NCBI GenBank assembly: GCA_041398905.1
Contig: JAWKTV010000003.1
Coordinates: 186,001 to 250,000 of the forward strand
DNA from: JAWKTV01 sp041398905
GTDB lineage: Bacteria; Planctomycetota; Planctomycetia; Planctomycetales; Planctomycetaceae
Length of the DNA: 64,000 nt
Direction: 5' to 3'
In this document: positions 34,710 through 44,756 of the stretch, piece after piece
Layout of the letters: the number at the start of each line of letters is the position of its first letter
Numbering within the stretch: position 1 is the stretch's first letter
Position numbers and translations under genes: made by a program
The notes under the pieces: model-generated
What the model was told of the DNA's origin: nothing
Database searches by the model: none
Seen by the model: the letters and a program-made list of their open reading frames with translations, nothing else

Positions 34710-36281
34710 ATGATGCGTTCAATCGCGATTCTTTCCGTGTTCTCTATCTCCGGGCTGCTCGTTGCTGCCACGGCCACGTTCGCCGCGGATCGGCCCAACA
34801 TTGTGTTGATGATGGCCGACGACATGGGGTTCTCAGACCTGGGCTGCTATGGCGGGGAGATCGAGACGCCGAACCTCGACGCACTGGCCGCGAACGGGCT
34901 GCGTTTCACGCAGTTTTACAACACGGCCCGCTGCTGCCCGACGCGGGCGTCCCTGCTGACCGGTCTGTATTCGCATCAGGCGGGAATCGGTCACATGACC
35001 GCCAATACCGGCAATCCCGCCTATCAGGGCTACCTCAACGATCGCTGCCGCACGATTGCGGAAGTGCTCGCGCCGACGTACCGCACGCTGACCGTGGGGA
35101 AGTGGCATGTCGGCGGGGCGGAGGGGCAGTGGCCGCTCGATCGTGGCTTTGATCGCTACTTCGGCACCCCGGCGGGCGGCGGGTTCTACTTCCGCGAGGC
35201 GCTGGAGTTCCGCAAAGGCTTTGTCACCCAAGGCAACATCAAGGTCGAATACCCGCAAAACGCTTACGTTACGGACCTGTTCACCGATCACGCGATCGAG
35301 TTCGTCGCAGAAGCCGCCGGGGACGAGCGGCCGTTCTTTCTGTACTTCGCGCACATCGCACCACACTGGCCGTTGCAGGCGAAGCCGGAGGACATCGCGA
35401 AGTACGCGGGCCGTTACGACGCGGGCTGGGACGAAGTTCGCGCGGCTCGATTTGCCAAGCAACAATCAATCGGCCTGTGGCCCCAGAGTACGACACTCAG
35501 CCCGCGCGACCCGCAGGCGCAGGCGTGGGACGACCTGCCTGACGAGAAGCATGCCGACCTCGCCCATCGGATGACGGTCTACGCCGCCCAGATCGACAAC
35601 ATCGATCAGAACGTCGGCCGACTGGTCAGCAGGCTGCAGGAACTGGGCGAGTGGGACAACACGGTCTTCCTGTTCCTGTCCGACAATGGTTGCTCGGCGG
35701 AGGGTGGCCCGGGCGGGTTTCGGCGGGGCGACCAGTCACAGCCGATCGGCACGCCAACGACGTACGCGAGCCTCGGACTGGAATGGGCGAACGTGAGTGA
35801 CACCCCGTTCCGCCGGTTCAAGATGTCGACGCATGAAGGTGGCATCTCGACGCCGTTGATCGTTCATTGGCCCGCTGGCCTCGGCCGTCAGGGCGAGTTC
35901 GAGCGGCAACCGGGGCACGTGATCGACCTGCTGCCCACGTGCGCGGACCTCGCGGGCATCGACGTTGGCACTCCTGCCGGCGATTCGCGAATGCTGCCTG
36001 TCGAGGGCCGCAGCCTGCTGCCCGCGTTGCGAGGCGAGAGCATCGAATGTGATGCGATCTACTGGGAGCATGAAGGGAACCGGGCGATTCGCGCCGGGGA
36101 CTGGAAGCTCGTCGCCCCGCACAACCAGCCTTGGGAGTTGTACAACCTTGCGGAAGACCGAACCGAGCTGCGCGATCTGGCGAAGGACGATCGTGAGCGA
36201 GTGATCGCGCTGCGGACGCGATGGCAGAAATGGGCGGACCGCTGCGGCGTTGCTCCGTGGCCGGTGAAGAAGCCGAAGTGA
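34710..36281 (+). CDS. Secreted type I sulfatase (arylsulfatase family)
   Basis: ATG 34710 gives 523 residues with signal peptide (to about 26). Motifs of formylglycine sulfatases: DRPNIVLMMADDMGFSDLGC (metal Asp pair 37-38) and CCPTRASLLTG at 75-85, where Cys75 of C-x-P-x-R is the residue oxidised to formylglycine (Thr replaces the common Ser/Ala). Also GKWHVG and LFLSDNG, the second metal cluster. It hydrolyses sulfate esters in the periplasm, probably on sulfated polysaccharide, and needs the formylglycine-generating enzyme encoded elsewhere. Convergent with the SGNH gene 7 bases downstream. Typical of the many sulfatases of marine planctomycetes. Confidence 0.9.
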   Translation: MMRSIAILSVFSISGLLVAATATFAADRPNIVLMMADDMGFSDLGCYGGEIETPNLDALAANGLRFTQFYNTARCCPTRASLLTGLYSHQAGIGHMTANTGNPAYQGYLNDRCRTIAEVLAPTYRTLTVGKWHVGGAEGQWPLDRGFDRYFGTPAGGGFYFREALEFRKGFVTQGNIKVEYPQNAYVTDLFTDHAIEFVAEAAGDERPFFLYFAHIAPHWPLQAKPEDIAKYAGRYDAGWDEVRAARFAKQQSIGLWPQSTTLSPRDPQAQAWDDLPDEKHADLAHRMTVYAAQIDNIDQNVGRLVSRLQELGEWDNTVFLFLSDNGCSAEGGPGGFRRGDQSQPIGTPTTYASLGLEWANVSDTPFRRFKMSTHEGGISTPLIVHWPAGLGRQGEFERQPGHVIDLLPTCADLAGIDVGTPAGDSRMLPVEGRSLLPALRGESIECDAIYWEHEGNRAIRAGDWKLVAPHNQPWELYNLAEDRTELRDLAKDDRERVIALRTRWQKWADRCGVAPWPVKKPK

Positions 36282-36288
36282 GCGGCAA

Positions 36289-37464
36289 CTAATGCATGCG
36301 CTCGGCCGCGCGATTCAGCTCGGCGACCTGCTCGATCTGTGCTGGCTGGCCACGATGGTACACGCGGTGCTGGCGGGCCCAGTCGACAAGGTGCATCGGC
36401 AGGGAATCCGATGTCATCCGCGCACCGAGTTCGGCGGGCTCGGCCGCCCGATCGAGCATGCGATTGAGCACGAGGTTGCCGAGCGACGACTGAAAGTGAA
36501 TGGCGTCCCAGTGCCAGCGCTGCGAGTTGTCGCCGCGGACCGTGGGGAATGGTTCGGTGTGATACTCGGTGAAGCCCGTGAAGTCCCACAGCTCGATGGC
36601 GGGCCGGTCGGGTGCTGCCCGATTGAGCTGTTCAACGGTGGCGGTCAGGGCGATCAGGCTGTCGTTCGAGAACTGTCGGCGTGAGACCTGCCGGTAGGTC
36701 GCTTCCTGCAGCATGGCGTGCGTCGGCGGAATGAACAGCACGATATGGACCCCCGCCTGCTGAGCGCGGCTGAGGAGCGGCTCGAACTGTTGGATGCCGG
36801 TCGCCATCCCGCGCCGCGCCTTGCGGCCATGCTCCATGCGACGTGTGAGGATTTCGGGATTCGTTCGCCAGGCGTCGGGTGGATGGTCTTTCCAGTCAAT
36901 CTTGTGGCCATGATCGGCCCAGGCGTACTCCGGGTGCAGCAGTCGCCGTCGGACGGTGCGAATCGACTCGCGCGTGGTCGGCAGGCCAATCAGTTGTTTG
37001 CGGTAGTAGCCAAACAGGTCGAGATCGGGATCGATGCGGCAGGTGCGTGCTCGGGCGTCGAGTCGTGGTCGCAGCAGCGATCGCATCGCCTCCGGCTCGA
37101 TGCCCCATACGACGAGTTTGGGCGGGCGGACTTCCATCGCGGATTCGAGCATCCGCCACCCTTCGAACAGGGACCCACCGGCGACGGCGAGGTTTTCAAC
37201 GCGGCCATGCCGCGTCAATGCCGGATGCCGTGGGTCGAGACCGATCATCACGCGCGAGTCGCCGAGCAGCAGCACGTCGGCCCGTCCACGATTCGCCTCC
37301 TCGGCCTTGGCGATCCGTTCGAGCGATTGAGCCTTGTAACGGGTAAAGGACTCGGACTCATACAGGCCGAACACCCCGTTTGGGTCTACGAACAGATTCA
37401 TCGCAGCGACGCTCGCGAGGTACGCCGCGAAGCAGAGCGCGAACTGGCGTAGATAGCGTGACAT
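36289..37464 (-). CDS. SGNH-type membrane-anchored O-acetyl transfer partner (AlgJ/AlgX-like position)
   Basis: ATG 37464 gives 391 residues with an N-terminal anchor (FALCFAAYLASVAAMNLFV). Block I of SGNH hydrolases is visible as VLLLGDSRVMIGL near residue 65 and a late HWDAIHFQSSLGN supplies the Asp-x-x-His (about 327-332). Proteins of this sort work with an MBOAT partner to O-acetylate exopolysaccharide or wall polymers; the broken MBOAT gene lies 141 bases upstream on the same strand. It could alternatively act as a deacetylase. Substrate unknown. Confidence 0.7.
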   Translation of the reverse strand: MSRYLRQFALCFAAYLASVAAMNLFVDPNGVFGLYESESFTRYKAQSLERIAKAEEANRGRADVLLLGDSRVMIGLDPRHPALTRHGRVENLAVAGGSLFEGWRMLESAMEVRPPKLVVWGIEPEAMRSLLRPRLDARARTCRIDPDLDLFGYYRKQLIGLPTTRESIRTVRRRLLHPEYAWADHGHKIDWKDHPPDAWRTNPEILTRRMEHGRKARRGMATGIQQFEPLLSRAQQAGVHIVLFIPPTHAMLQEATYRQVSRRQFSNDSLIALTATVEQLNRAAPDRPAIELWDFTGFTEYHTEPFPTVRGDNSQRWHWDAIHFQSSLGNLVLNRMLDRAAEPAELGARMTSDSLPMHLVDWARQHRVYHRGQPAQIEQVAELNRAAERMH

Positions 37465-37605
37465 GCCGTGCACGGGTCAAAGGCCAATGTGGAGTCGCGA
37501 GGGAATTTAAGCTGCCGGCCGACGAACGGAGCGACTCGACGGTCGTCCGATAAGCCGAGCTTCGCAGTAAGGGTTGGTATCGCCTGAAGGTCGACGCGTG
37601 CTGAA

Positions 37606-39119
37606 CTAGAACCGGAAGTACAGAAACTCCTCCGCCTTCGACATCGCGGAGATGGCGATCCCGAGGAGCAGTGCGCTGGCAAGCGCGTGCGACCAGTGGG
37701 GACGCCATTGCAGTCGGGTTCGCAGCCGACCCAGCCAGGTCTCGCGGCCGGGGCGGTAACGGTAGTCGAGCGCGGGATTGAACCGCCCCATGATCTGCTG
37801 CGTGTTGGGCCAGGCCCAGACGATCGCCAGCCCCACCAGTAACCACGCGGCGGCGGCTGACATGCGGATGTCGTCGGCGATGAAGGCATCAATGGGCAGC
37901 GAACCGGGAGTCCGCCATCCGAGGAGCGCGGACAGTACTTTGACGGCCGCGTCCCATGTCTCGGCGCGGAAGAAGACGAACGACACCGCGAGCCACAGGC
38001 AGGTGCGGACGCGACGCAGGAACGTGACGAAAGCCGCAGGCTCGGATGTGGCGGCGGGACGGCCCGGCAGGCGATTCCACACATGCTCGGCCGAGAGCAG
38101 CAGCCCGTGAATGCCGCCCCAGACCACAAAGTTCCAGCCCGCCCCGTGCCACAGGCCGCACAGCAGCATCGTGATCATCAGGTTGCGGCATGTCGCCGTC
38201 AGCCCGCCGCGACTGCCGCCCAGGGGAAAGTACAGATACTCCTTGAGGAACCGCGATAGCGTCATATGCCACCGTCGCCACAGTTCGCCGATCGACGTCG
38301 CCTTCAAGGGGAGTCGAAGTTCAGCGGCAGGACGATCCCGAACAGCCGGCCGACGCCAATCGCCATGTCGGAGTACGCCGAGAAGTCGAAGTAGATCTGC
38401 AGCGTGAAGGCCACCATACCGACCCACGCCTGACCGGTGAGCGGGAGTTGCCCCCGTTCGGCGATGTTGAAGACCGGATCGGCGTATAACGCAAACTGGT
38501 CGGCCAGCACCGTTTTCTTGAACAGTCCAATCGCGAAGATCGTCAGCCCGACGGCAAAGTGCCGGTCCAGGTTCTTCACCCGCCCGCTGCCGAATTGCGG
38601 CATCAACTCATGATGATGCACGATCGGCCCGGCGATGAGCTGTGGGAAGAACGACACGAACAGCGCGTACCGCAACGGATCGAAGTCGGTCATGCGACCA
38701 CGCGCGGCGTCGATGAGGAACGCCATCTGCTGGAACGTGAAGAAGGAGATCGCCAGCGGCAACACCGGTCTCAGGGCCGCGATTTCGCTGCCGGTCAGAT
38801 CGTTCCAGACGCCAATGCCGAAGTCGGCGTACTTGAAGTAGGCCAGACTGCCGAGGTTCGCGAGGAGCCCGCAGACAAGGAGCGGTCGCCTGCCGACGGC
38901 AGTGGTTCGGGCGAGATACCGGCCGACCAGGTAGTTGCCCGCGATCGAGGTCAGCAGCAAAGGGAGCAGCCGCGGTTCCCACCAGCCGTAGAAGACCAGG
39001 CTCGTCAACAGCAACCACGCCTGTGCCAAACGCCCCGCACCAATCCGCTGCAGCATCCACCATGCCGCGAACACGATGGGCAGAAACACGAACAGGAACT
39101 GGTCCGAATGAAAGAGCAT
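37606..39119 (-). CDS. MBOAT O-acyltransferase (AlgI-like), frame broken
   Basis: About 504 residues across two frames. Frame 1 (from 39119) has the AlgI start (FHSDQFLFVFLPIVFAAWWM) and runs through several membrane helices to GIVLPLNFDSP; frame 2 resumes with LKATSIGELWRRWHMTLSRF and CGLWHGAGWNFVVWGGIHG, which contains the MBOAT catalytic His (WHGAGWN) near the conserved WRRWH. A C5 run read as C4 at about 38308-38311 explains the break. MBOAT proteins move acetyl groups across the membrane to the periplasmic SGNH partner encoded next. Up to eleven membrane segments. Likely function: O-acetylation of a secreted polysaccharide. Confidence 0.85.
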
Positions 39120-39509
39120 GTTCCGTCATCGAATCCTTTCGAGACACCCGGCCACCGCGCGGCGCAGCCTGAGCCGCACCTCGCCCGCCCCAATGGGCCG
39201 GGAATCTACGGCAACCGGCGAAGCTGGGACAAGATCAGATCGCGGTGTCCTGGGTCGCCCCGCTGAGGCCCGTCCAATTGCGGGCAGAGTGATCGCCGGT
39301 CGTGGCGCGTTCAACCCACGTTGACCGGTCTGCCCAACTCTCCTATAAGCCGGCTCGACTGAGACCGGGAGCGTCGCTGAAACGGCGCGTGTGCCTGGAT
39401 GGAGGCTCGACGGAGGAGGAGCTGCGGGTGTCGGTCCACCGTTCTCGGAGCGAACGACGACGATGGGCGACGCCGATTGCACGTAACGATCACGGACGAT
39501 GGATGCCCC
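39120..39509. other. Divergent intergenic region, MBOAT / methyltransferase
   Basis: About 390 bases upstream of both the - strand MBOAT gene and the + strand methyltransferase gene. Short open frames cross it but none is protein-like. I recognise no repeat or strong promoter; the regulatory signals for both directions must lie here. Confidence 0.4.
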
Positions 39510-40221
39510 ATGACAACAGCAACCGCTCCCCTCGAATTCACTGGCGAGTTCTTCGTTCCCGGTCAGACGGACCCCGCATCGCAGCGGATCATCTGGAGCG
39601 GTACCGCTTCGCTGGCCAGTTCGCGTCGGGCCAGCGAGTCCTCGACATCGCGTGCGGAGCGGGTTATGCCGGCCCGATGCTGGCCGAACGGGGGCGGTGG
39701 CCTACCGGGGCGTCGACCTCAATCCGCAACTGGTCGAGTACGCCCGTGGTGAGTACGGTCGACACAACATCACCTACGAGCAGGGCGACATCTGCACGTA
39801 CCGGGGTGACGGCCCCGTCGGCCTGATTACCTGCTTCGAGACGATCGAACATGTCCCCGATTATCGAGCGGCACTCGTCAACCTCGCGAGCCTGCTGGAA
39901 CCGGGCGGGACGCTGCTGATCTCATCGCCGAACCGTCCGGTCACGTCGCCGAAAGCCTTGACACTGACGGACGCGCCCGCCAACCGCTACCACACCCAGG
40001 AGTTCACGCCGGTCGAACTGCTGCGTGAGCTGCGCGGCGTCGGATTGCTCGCGAATCCGGCGGACGTGTTTGGTCAACGTCAGCGAAGGCTGCTGAAGCC
40101 GCACTTCCTCAACAAGCTGGTGAAAGGGCTGACGAATCCGAATCGACGCACGTCACCGGTGGTGCAGCCGGTGACAACGCTCGAACCGCGTTACATGGTG
40201 ATCGTGGCCCGCAAGCCTTAG
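39510..40221 (+). CDS. SAM-dependent methyltransferase, frame broken twice
   Basis: Three frames give one protein of about 237 residues: MTTATAPLEFTGEFFVPGQT, then RIAADHLERYRFAGQFASGQ and VLDIACGAGYAGPMLAERG, then VAYRGVDLNPQLVEYARGEY to the TAG at 40219. Breaks lie at C4 39572-39575 and G5 39690-39694; one more base in each run restores the frame. Motif I is VLDIACGAGYAG, motif II GVDLNP, post-motif ITCFETIEHV, so it is a class I (UbiG-like) enzyme. In this neighbourhood of sugar genes it probably methylates a glycan or its precursor. Confidence 0.8.
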
Positions 40222-40259
40222 CGCGGCCTTCCGAGAGAGTTCGCCTTTCTGGCACGCCC

Positions 40260-41068
40260 ATGTCCGGCATCAGCAACACCACCACGAACACTGCGACGCC
40301 GCCCGCGCGCGTGCACGTCATCGTCGGTTCCTGCGATGCCTACCGCGATACCTGGAACCGTTCGCCCAGCTCCTTGCCCGCTACTGGCCCGATCGCGAGT
40401 GGCCCGCGACGCTGTTGACCAACCACCTGGCTCCGCAACTGCCGGGGCTGCGAGCGCTGCCGCTGGGCGATGACCGCGGCTGGGCCAGCAACCTGCTAAC
40501 CGCGCTCGATCATTGTCCAGGCGACCACGTGCTGTACCTGCAGGATGACTACTTCTTGCAAAGCCAGGTCGATGCACCGCGGTTGGCCGAGATTCTGGCG
40601 TTCGCGCGGCGGCAGGACGCGGGCTACGTCCGACTTGCGGGTGGCCCCGACCCGGATCGTGCGCACGCGAATCGGCTGGGACTCGGCAGCCTGTCCGCAG
40701 GGGCGGCCTATCGCTGCTCGCTGCAGGCGGCCCTCTGGCGGACAGACGTGCTGCGGTCGCTGCTGGAGCCGGGCGAGACCGGGTGGCAGATGGAACTGCG
40801 GGGAACCGAACGGTCGCGAACTCTGCGGGCACCGTTCTTCGCCACCCGTCAGCGCGAGCCGGTATTCGACTACTACGACTTCACGGGAATTATGAAGGGG
40901 GCCTGGGTACCGGGAGCACTGCGGCTGTGCCGTCGCGAAGGGGTGCCGGTCGACACATCGCTGCGCGGCGTGCATTCCGAGTGGCGATTCCTCGTCAAGC
41001 GATTCCGCAATCTCAAGGCCATTCGCCAGTGTCGTGGCTGGTGGAAGCAACTTCGCCGGGCCGGATGA
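40260..41068 (+). CDS. Glycosyltransferase-like protein, frame broken
   Basis: Joined across a break near 40357-40362 it is about 269 residues. The first frame supplies ARVHVIVGSCDAYRDTWN; the second continues FAQLLARYWPDREWPATLLTNHL and DHVLYLQDDYFL (acidic DxD-like pair), ending LKAIRQCRGWWKQLRRAG. The layout (nucleotide-binding start, then LQDDYFL) resembles GT-A transferases of capsule or LPS type, without a clear CAZy family. A single missing base in the cgttcgc stretch repairs the frame. It lies among methyltransferase and DUF268 genes that together look like a small glycan-modification group. Confidence 0.6.
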
Positions 41069-41160
41069 CGCGCAACAGGCCGAGCATTGTTTAAGTCACG
41101 CCCGATCACGTTCATCCAGCGATCAAACCACTTATCAACCGTCAACCGCTGACTCGACCC

Positions 41161-41979
41161 ATGAGCCTCCTGCAAAGCACCTCGCGACTGATCAAGCTGA
41201 GCGGCTTCCGCCCGAAGTCGCTCGTCCGCAATCTGCGACGCTTCCCGGGTTATCTGGCCGCTTACCGCGCACTGCGTCGACAGGCCGAGGCGTCCAGGCA
41301 GCCCTTCGAGTTCGGATCGCTCTTTCCAATTCTCGATGAAGGCAACAAGCCGGCCGGCAGCGCGAACGGGCACTACTTTCATCAGGACCTGTTCGTGGCC
41401 GGCAAGGTGTTCGCCGCCCAACCGCAGCGGCACATCGACGTCGGGTCGCGGGTTGACGGCTTCGTCGCGCATGTCGCCAGCTTCCGCGAGGTGGAAGCGA
41501 TCGATGTTCGGCCGCTCGTCAGTACCACGCCCAACATCCAGTTTCTGTGCGCGGACCTGATGGCTGAGCTGCCGCCGCAACTGGTCGGCGCGACGGATTC
41601 GCTCTCCTGCCTCCATGCCATCGAGCATTTCGGTCTCGGACGCTATGGCGACCCGCTAGACTTCGATGGTCACATCAAGGGGCTGCGCAATTTGCACCGG
41701 ATGCTGCGGACCGGCGGCAAGCTCTATCTCTCGACACCCATCGGCCGTCAGCAGCGCATCGAATTCAACGCGCACCGCGTTTTCTCGATTCCCTACCTGC
41801 TGACACTGCTGGCTGAACGGTTTCAGATCGACTCGTTCGCCTATGTCGGCGACGACGGGCAGCTCCGCCGCGACGTGGATGTCCATGCGGGCGAAGCCCG
41901 CGAGACGTTCGGCCTGACGTATGGGTGCGGGATCTTCGAACTGACCGCTCTGCCCGTGGCGGAGCGACGAGCCGCGTGA
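41161..41979 (+). CDS. DUF268-like methyltransferase-fold protein
   Basis: A 272-residue protein. Basic N-terminal helix, then QRHIDVGSRVDGFVAHVASF near residue 88 (a motif I-like GS instead of GxGxG), VEAIDVRPLVSTTPNIQFLCADL (acidic ribose-binding position) and LSCLHAIEHFGLGRYGDPLD, the region shared by DUF268 proteins. The fold is a Rossmann methyltransferase but SAM use is unproven. Genes of this family occur in polysaccharide clusters, which fits its neighbours. Ends 207 bases upstream of an in-frame Met leading into rimI; a spacer of about 290 bases to the chosen rimI start carries nothing recognised. Confidence 0.72.
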   Translation: MSLLQSTSRLIKLSGFRPKSLVRNLRRFPGYLAAYRALRRQAEASRQPFEFGSLFPILDEGNKPAGSANGHYFHQDLFVAGKVFAAQPQRHIDVGSRVDGFVAHVASFREVEAIDVRPLVSTTPNIQFLCADLMAELPPQLVGATDSLSCLHAIEHFGLGRYGDPLDFDGHIKGLRNLHRMLRTGGKLYLSTPIGRQQRIEFNAHRVFSIPYLLTLLAERFQIDSFAYVGDDGQLRRDVDVHAGEARETFGLTYGCGIFELTALPVAERRAA

Positions 41980-42269
41980 GCGGTTGCGGTCGCGACGCGG
42001 TCAGCCGTGCGTTGTCCGCGCCCGGTCCGGAAGCACTCGCCGGCCACTCGCGCGAGCGAAAGTCAAGCTTTCCCGGCATGCATTGCCGGACGTTAAGAAA
42101 TTACGGTCAAAGTCCCTTTCAACGTCGTTCTCACCTATGTTATTTTTCGGACCGTCGGCGGCAACCGGTGGTGTCACTCTTCGGCATGAGGAGAGCGGCG
42201 CGCACAGGACGGGTCGCGGGTCCGACTCCCATCAATCGTATCGACGAGGCGAGCAATCGCCCTGCAGGC

Positions 42270-42818
42270 ATGGAGGCCAAAGTGTCGGTCACACCTTCTC
42301 TCAAGCAACCGCTCGACGTCCAAATTCGCTGGCTTATCCGACGTGATATGGCCGACGTGCTGCGGATCGAACAACAGTCGTTCGAGCACCCCTGGACGGA
42401 AGAGGATTTCCTGTGCTGCCTGCGCCAGCGCAACTGCATCGGCATGGTCGCCGAGTACGATCATGAGATCGTCGGGTTCATGATCTACGAACTGCACAAG
42501 TCGCGGCTGCACATTCTGAACTTCGCGGTCGACAATGATCACCGTCGCCGCTCGGTCGGCGGGCAAATGGTGCTGCGGCTGGTCGACAAGCTGTCGCAGC
42601 AGCGACGCAGCGAGATCCTGCTCGAAGTCCGGGAACGGAATCTCGACGCACAGCTCTTCTTCCGCGAACAGGGCTTCCGCGCCATTCAGGTGCTGCGCGC
42701 CCACTATGACGACACGGCCGAAGACGCCTACCTGCTGCGGTTCCGGCTGGACGCCACTCATGACGTGCTCTCGCCGTTCGCCCCGAACAATCGCATCTCG
42801 GAGTACGACGCGGCGTAG
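42270..42818 (+). CDS. rimI: [Ribosomal protein bS18]-alanine N-acetyltransferase RimI-type
   Basis: ATG 42270 gives 182 residues; frames open far upstream but those codons lie in a low-quality leader, and a purine-rich stretch precedes 42270. GNAT fold: IRWLIRRDMADVLRIEQQSF start, HILNFAVDNDHRRRSVGGQM (acetyl-CoA binding RxxxxG-type loop, about 91-110) and LEVRERNLDAQLFFREQGFR, the RimI-specific AxxFYxxxGF block. It acetylates the N-terminal alanine of ribosomal protein S18, and related enzymes act on EF-Tu or other proteins. Ends at a shared bidirectional terminator facing the NtrC-type gene. Confidence 0.8.
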   Translation: MEAKVSVTPSLKQPLDVQIRWLIRRDMADVLRIEQQSFEHPWTEEDFLCCLRQRNCIGMVAEYDHEIVGFMIYELHKSRLHILNFAVDNDHRRRSVGGQMVLRLVDKLSQQRRSEILLEVRERNLDAQLFFREQGFRAIQVLRAHYDDTAEDAYLLRFRLDATHDVLSPFAPNNRISEYDAA

Positions 42819-42846
42819 TCGCAAGAGTACACCAGACTACAATCAC

Positions 42847-42875
42847 ACAGCCCACGGGATTTCCCCGTGGGCTGT
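42847..42875. terminator. Bidirectional intrinsic terminator
   Basis: ACAGCCCACGGG (42847-42858) pairs perfectly with CCCGTGGGCTGT (42864-42875) around a 5-base loop, in the 88-base gap between rimI (+) and the NtrC-type gene (-). The 12-bp GC-rich stem ending in a weak T/A context suits termination from both sides. Confidence 0.75.
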
Positions 42876-42906
42876 CGCTACGCGCCGATGAACACTCCTC
42901 GCCCCG

Positions 42907-44268
42907 TTAGAGCTGAATGTCCAGCTCCTCGATCTTGCGGTACAGGCTCGACAGTCCGAGCTTGAGCCGTTTGGCGGCTTCCTTCTTGTCGGGCCATTGT
43001 CGTAATACGCGGGTGATGTGCAGGCGTTCGTAATGCCGCAGCGCGGAACGCAGGTCGTCAGTGTCCGGCAGCGGCTGGCCGAGGCCGAGCAGATCCGGTG
43101 GCAGATCGCTCGGCTCGATGGTCGTGCTGTCACACATCATCACGGCCCGCTCGATGGCATTGTCGAGCTGCCTCACGTTTCCTTTCCACTGGGCCGACAT
43201 CAGCAGCCGCACGGTCTCGCTGGTCGCGTTCTGCACCCGCTTGCCCATCGCCTCGGAGTGCTTGGCGACGAAGTAGTCGACCAGTTCAGGGATATCGTCC
43301 AGACGCTCGCGCAGCGGCGGAATGCGAATCTTGACGCCATCCAGCCGATAGAACAGGTCTTCCTGGAACTTGCCATCGCCGACCAGTCGCAGTAGATCGC
43401 AGTTGGTGGAGGCGATGATCCGAACCTCCACGGGGTAGGTCTCCGATCCACCGACCGGCATGCCTTCCTCGTATTCGATGGCCCGCAGCAGCTTGGTTTG
43501 CGTGCCGAGCGGCAGTTCGGCGACTTCATCCAGGTACACGCTACCGCGACCAACGGTCCGCAGAATTCCCGGCTGGGCATGCTTGCCCCCTTCGCTCCCG
43601 AACAGTTCGGCCTCGAGCAGATCGACGGGCCGGGTGCCGCAGTTGACCGCGAGAAACTTCTCGTCCTTCTCCGGCCCCGCCTCATGGATGGCACGGGCGA
43701 ACAGTTCCTTTCCGGTGCCGGTCTCGCCCGACAGCAAGACGTTGGAACGGGTCAAGGCGATCTTGGCGATCGTCGCCTGCAAGTCCTGCAGCGGCTTGCT
43801 CGATCCGACGATGCGATCGAACTGACGCGGCTTCGCCAGCTCGCGACGCAGCAGTTGGTTCTCGCGGTAGAGGGCACGAAACTGAAAAACGCGGTCGAGT
43901 TTGTGCTGCAGGTCTTCAAAACGGACCGGCTTGATCAGGAAGTCGAACGCCCCGGCCTTGAACGCTTCGATCGCCACTTCGACCGACGCGTAGGCGGTGA
44001 TGATCAATACGAACGTCGAGGCGTGAATCTGCTGCAGCTTTTTCAGCAGCGCGATGCCGTCGCCATCCGGCAACTGTACGTCGCACACGGCCACCTGATA
44101 GTCCGTCACCCTGGCCAGATCGAGAGCCTCCTGCACCGTCCCCGCCTGCGAAACCGTATACCCTTCGGAACTCAGAAACTCGGCGAGAGTTGTGCGGATG
44201 ACCTTCTCGTCTTCAACGATCAGGACGCGGCGTTCCGGAGCAGGATTTGCGGTGGAGGAAGTCGGCAT
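42907..44268 (-). CDS. NtrC-family response regulator without GAFTGA
   Basis: A 453-residue regulator: receiver domain (phospho-Asp63 in VCDVQLPDGDG, Lys113), AAA+ domain with Walker A GETGTGK (181-187) and Walker B GSVYLDEV (242-249), and a Fis-type helix-turn-helix at the end (KEAAKRLKLGLSSLYRKIEE). At the place of the sigma54-contacting GAFTGA loop the protein reads ELFGSEGGKHAQPGILRT, with no GAFTGA. It may therefore not activate sigma54 and could regulate sigma70 genes or act as a non-canonical ATPase. No histidine kinase is adjacent. Convergent with rimI. Confidence 0.88.
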   Translation of the reverse strand: MPTSSTANPAPERRVLIVEDEKVIRTTLAEFLSSEGYTVSQAGTVQEALDLARVTDYQVAVCDVQLPDGDGIALLKKLQQIHASTFVLIITAYASVEVAIEAFKAGAFDFLIKPVRFEDLQHKLDRVFQFRALYRENQLLRRELAKPRQFDRIVGSSKPLQDLQATIAKIALTRSNVLLSGETGTGKELFARAIHEAGPEKDEKFLAVNCGTRPVDLLEAELFGSEGGKHAQPGILRTVGRGSVYLDEVAELPLGTQTKLLRAIEYEEGMPVGGSETYPVEVRIIASTNCDLLRLVGDGKFQEDLFYRLDGVKIRIPPLRERLDDIPELVDYFVAKHSEAMGKRVQNATSETVRLLMSAQWKGNVRQLDNAIERAVMMCDSTTIEPSDLPPDLLGLGQPLPDTDDLRSALRHYERLHITRVLRQWPDKKEAAKRLKLGLSSLYRKIEELDIQL

Positions 44269-44492
44269 GTCGGACGCGAATGATGATGTCGGGAATCGGT
44301 CGCAAGGCGGTCGTCAGATCGAGCCCGCGAGCTTCTGCCCGAATTGTAGCGGGACGCGCGGGACACGTCCCGCATGCGGCGATGGATATTGAGATCGCCC
44401 GTCAGCCCGCGATCGCGTCGGACACCCGATTGCCCCGTGTGCGGCGAATGCCCCAGCGAGCAGGCGACGCGCACGGGATCAAGCCGTGCCGA

Positions 44493-44756
44493 TCACGATG
44501 GATCGCCGCCACCGCCGGCCGGCCGCCTCTGGACGATCGCCGCGATCGCCAGTCCAGTCCACGTAACGGCCAGCACCACGGCCAATCCCGTGAGCGTCCG
44601 GCCTGGCCGGTTCGTCGCCATGCTGACGATGCCGCCACCGGCTCGCATCAATCGTCGTTCGAGGTTCTCTCCCCGGCGGAGCACCAAGGCCAGGAAAGCG
44701 AGCAGCAAGAGACCACCAGCGATAACCGTCGCGCGACCAAAGTTTCGCTTGCTCAT
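44493..44756 (-). CDS. Small two-helix membrane protein, unknown
   Basis: ATG 44756 (87 residues) is preferred over the in-frame start at 44906, which adds a Pro/Trp-rich stretch. Two hydrophobic segments (ATVIAGGLLLLAFLALVL, about 9-26, and TGLAVVLAVTWTGLAIAAIV, about 57-76) flank a basic loop with RRGENLERRLMRAG. No family recognised. Lies upstream of the NtrC-type gene in the same direction with a gap of about 225 bases. Confidence 0.5.
   Translation of the reverse strand: MSKRNFGRATVIAGGLLLLAFLALVLRRGENLERRLMRAGGGIVSMATNRPGRTLTGLAVVLAVTWTGLAIAAIVQRRPAGGGGDPS

Noticed and set aside
42907..44268. Standard sigma54 activator call
   Set aside because: GAFTGA is absent, so naming it a sigma54 activator would overstate the evidence.
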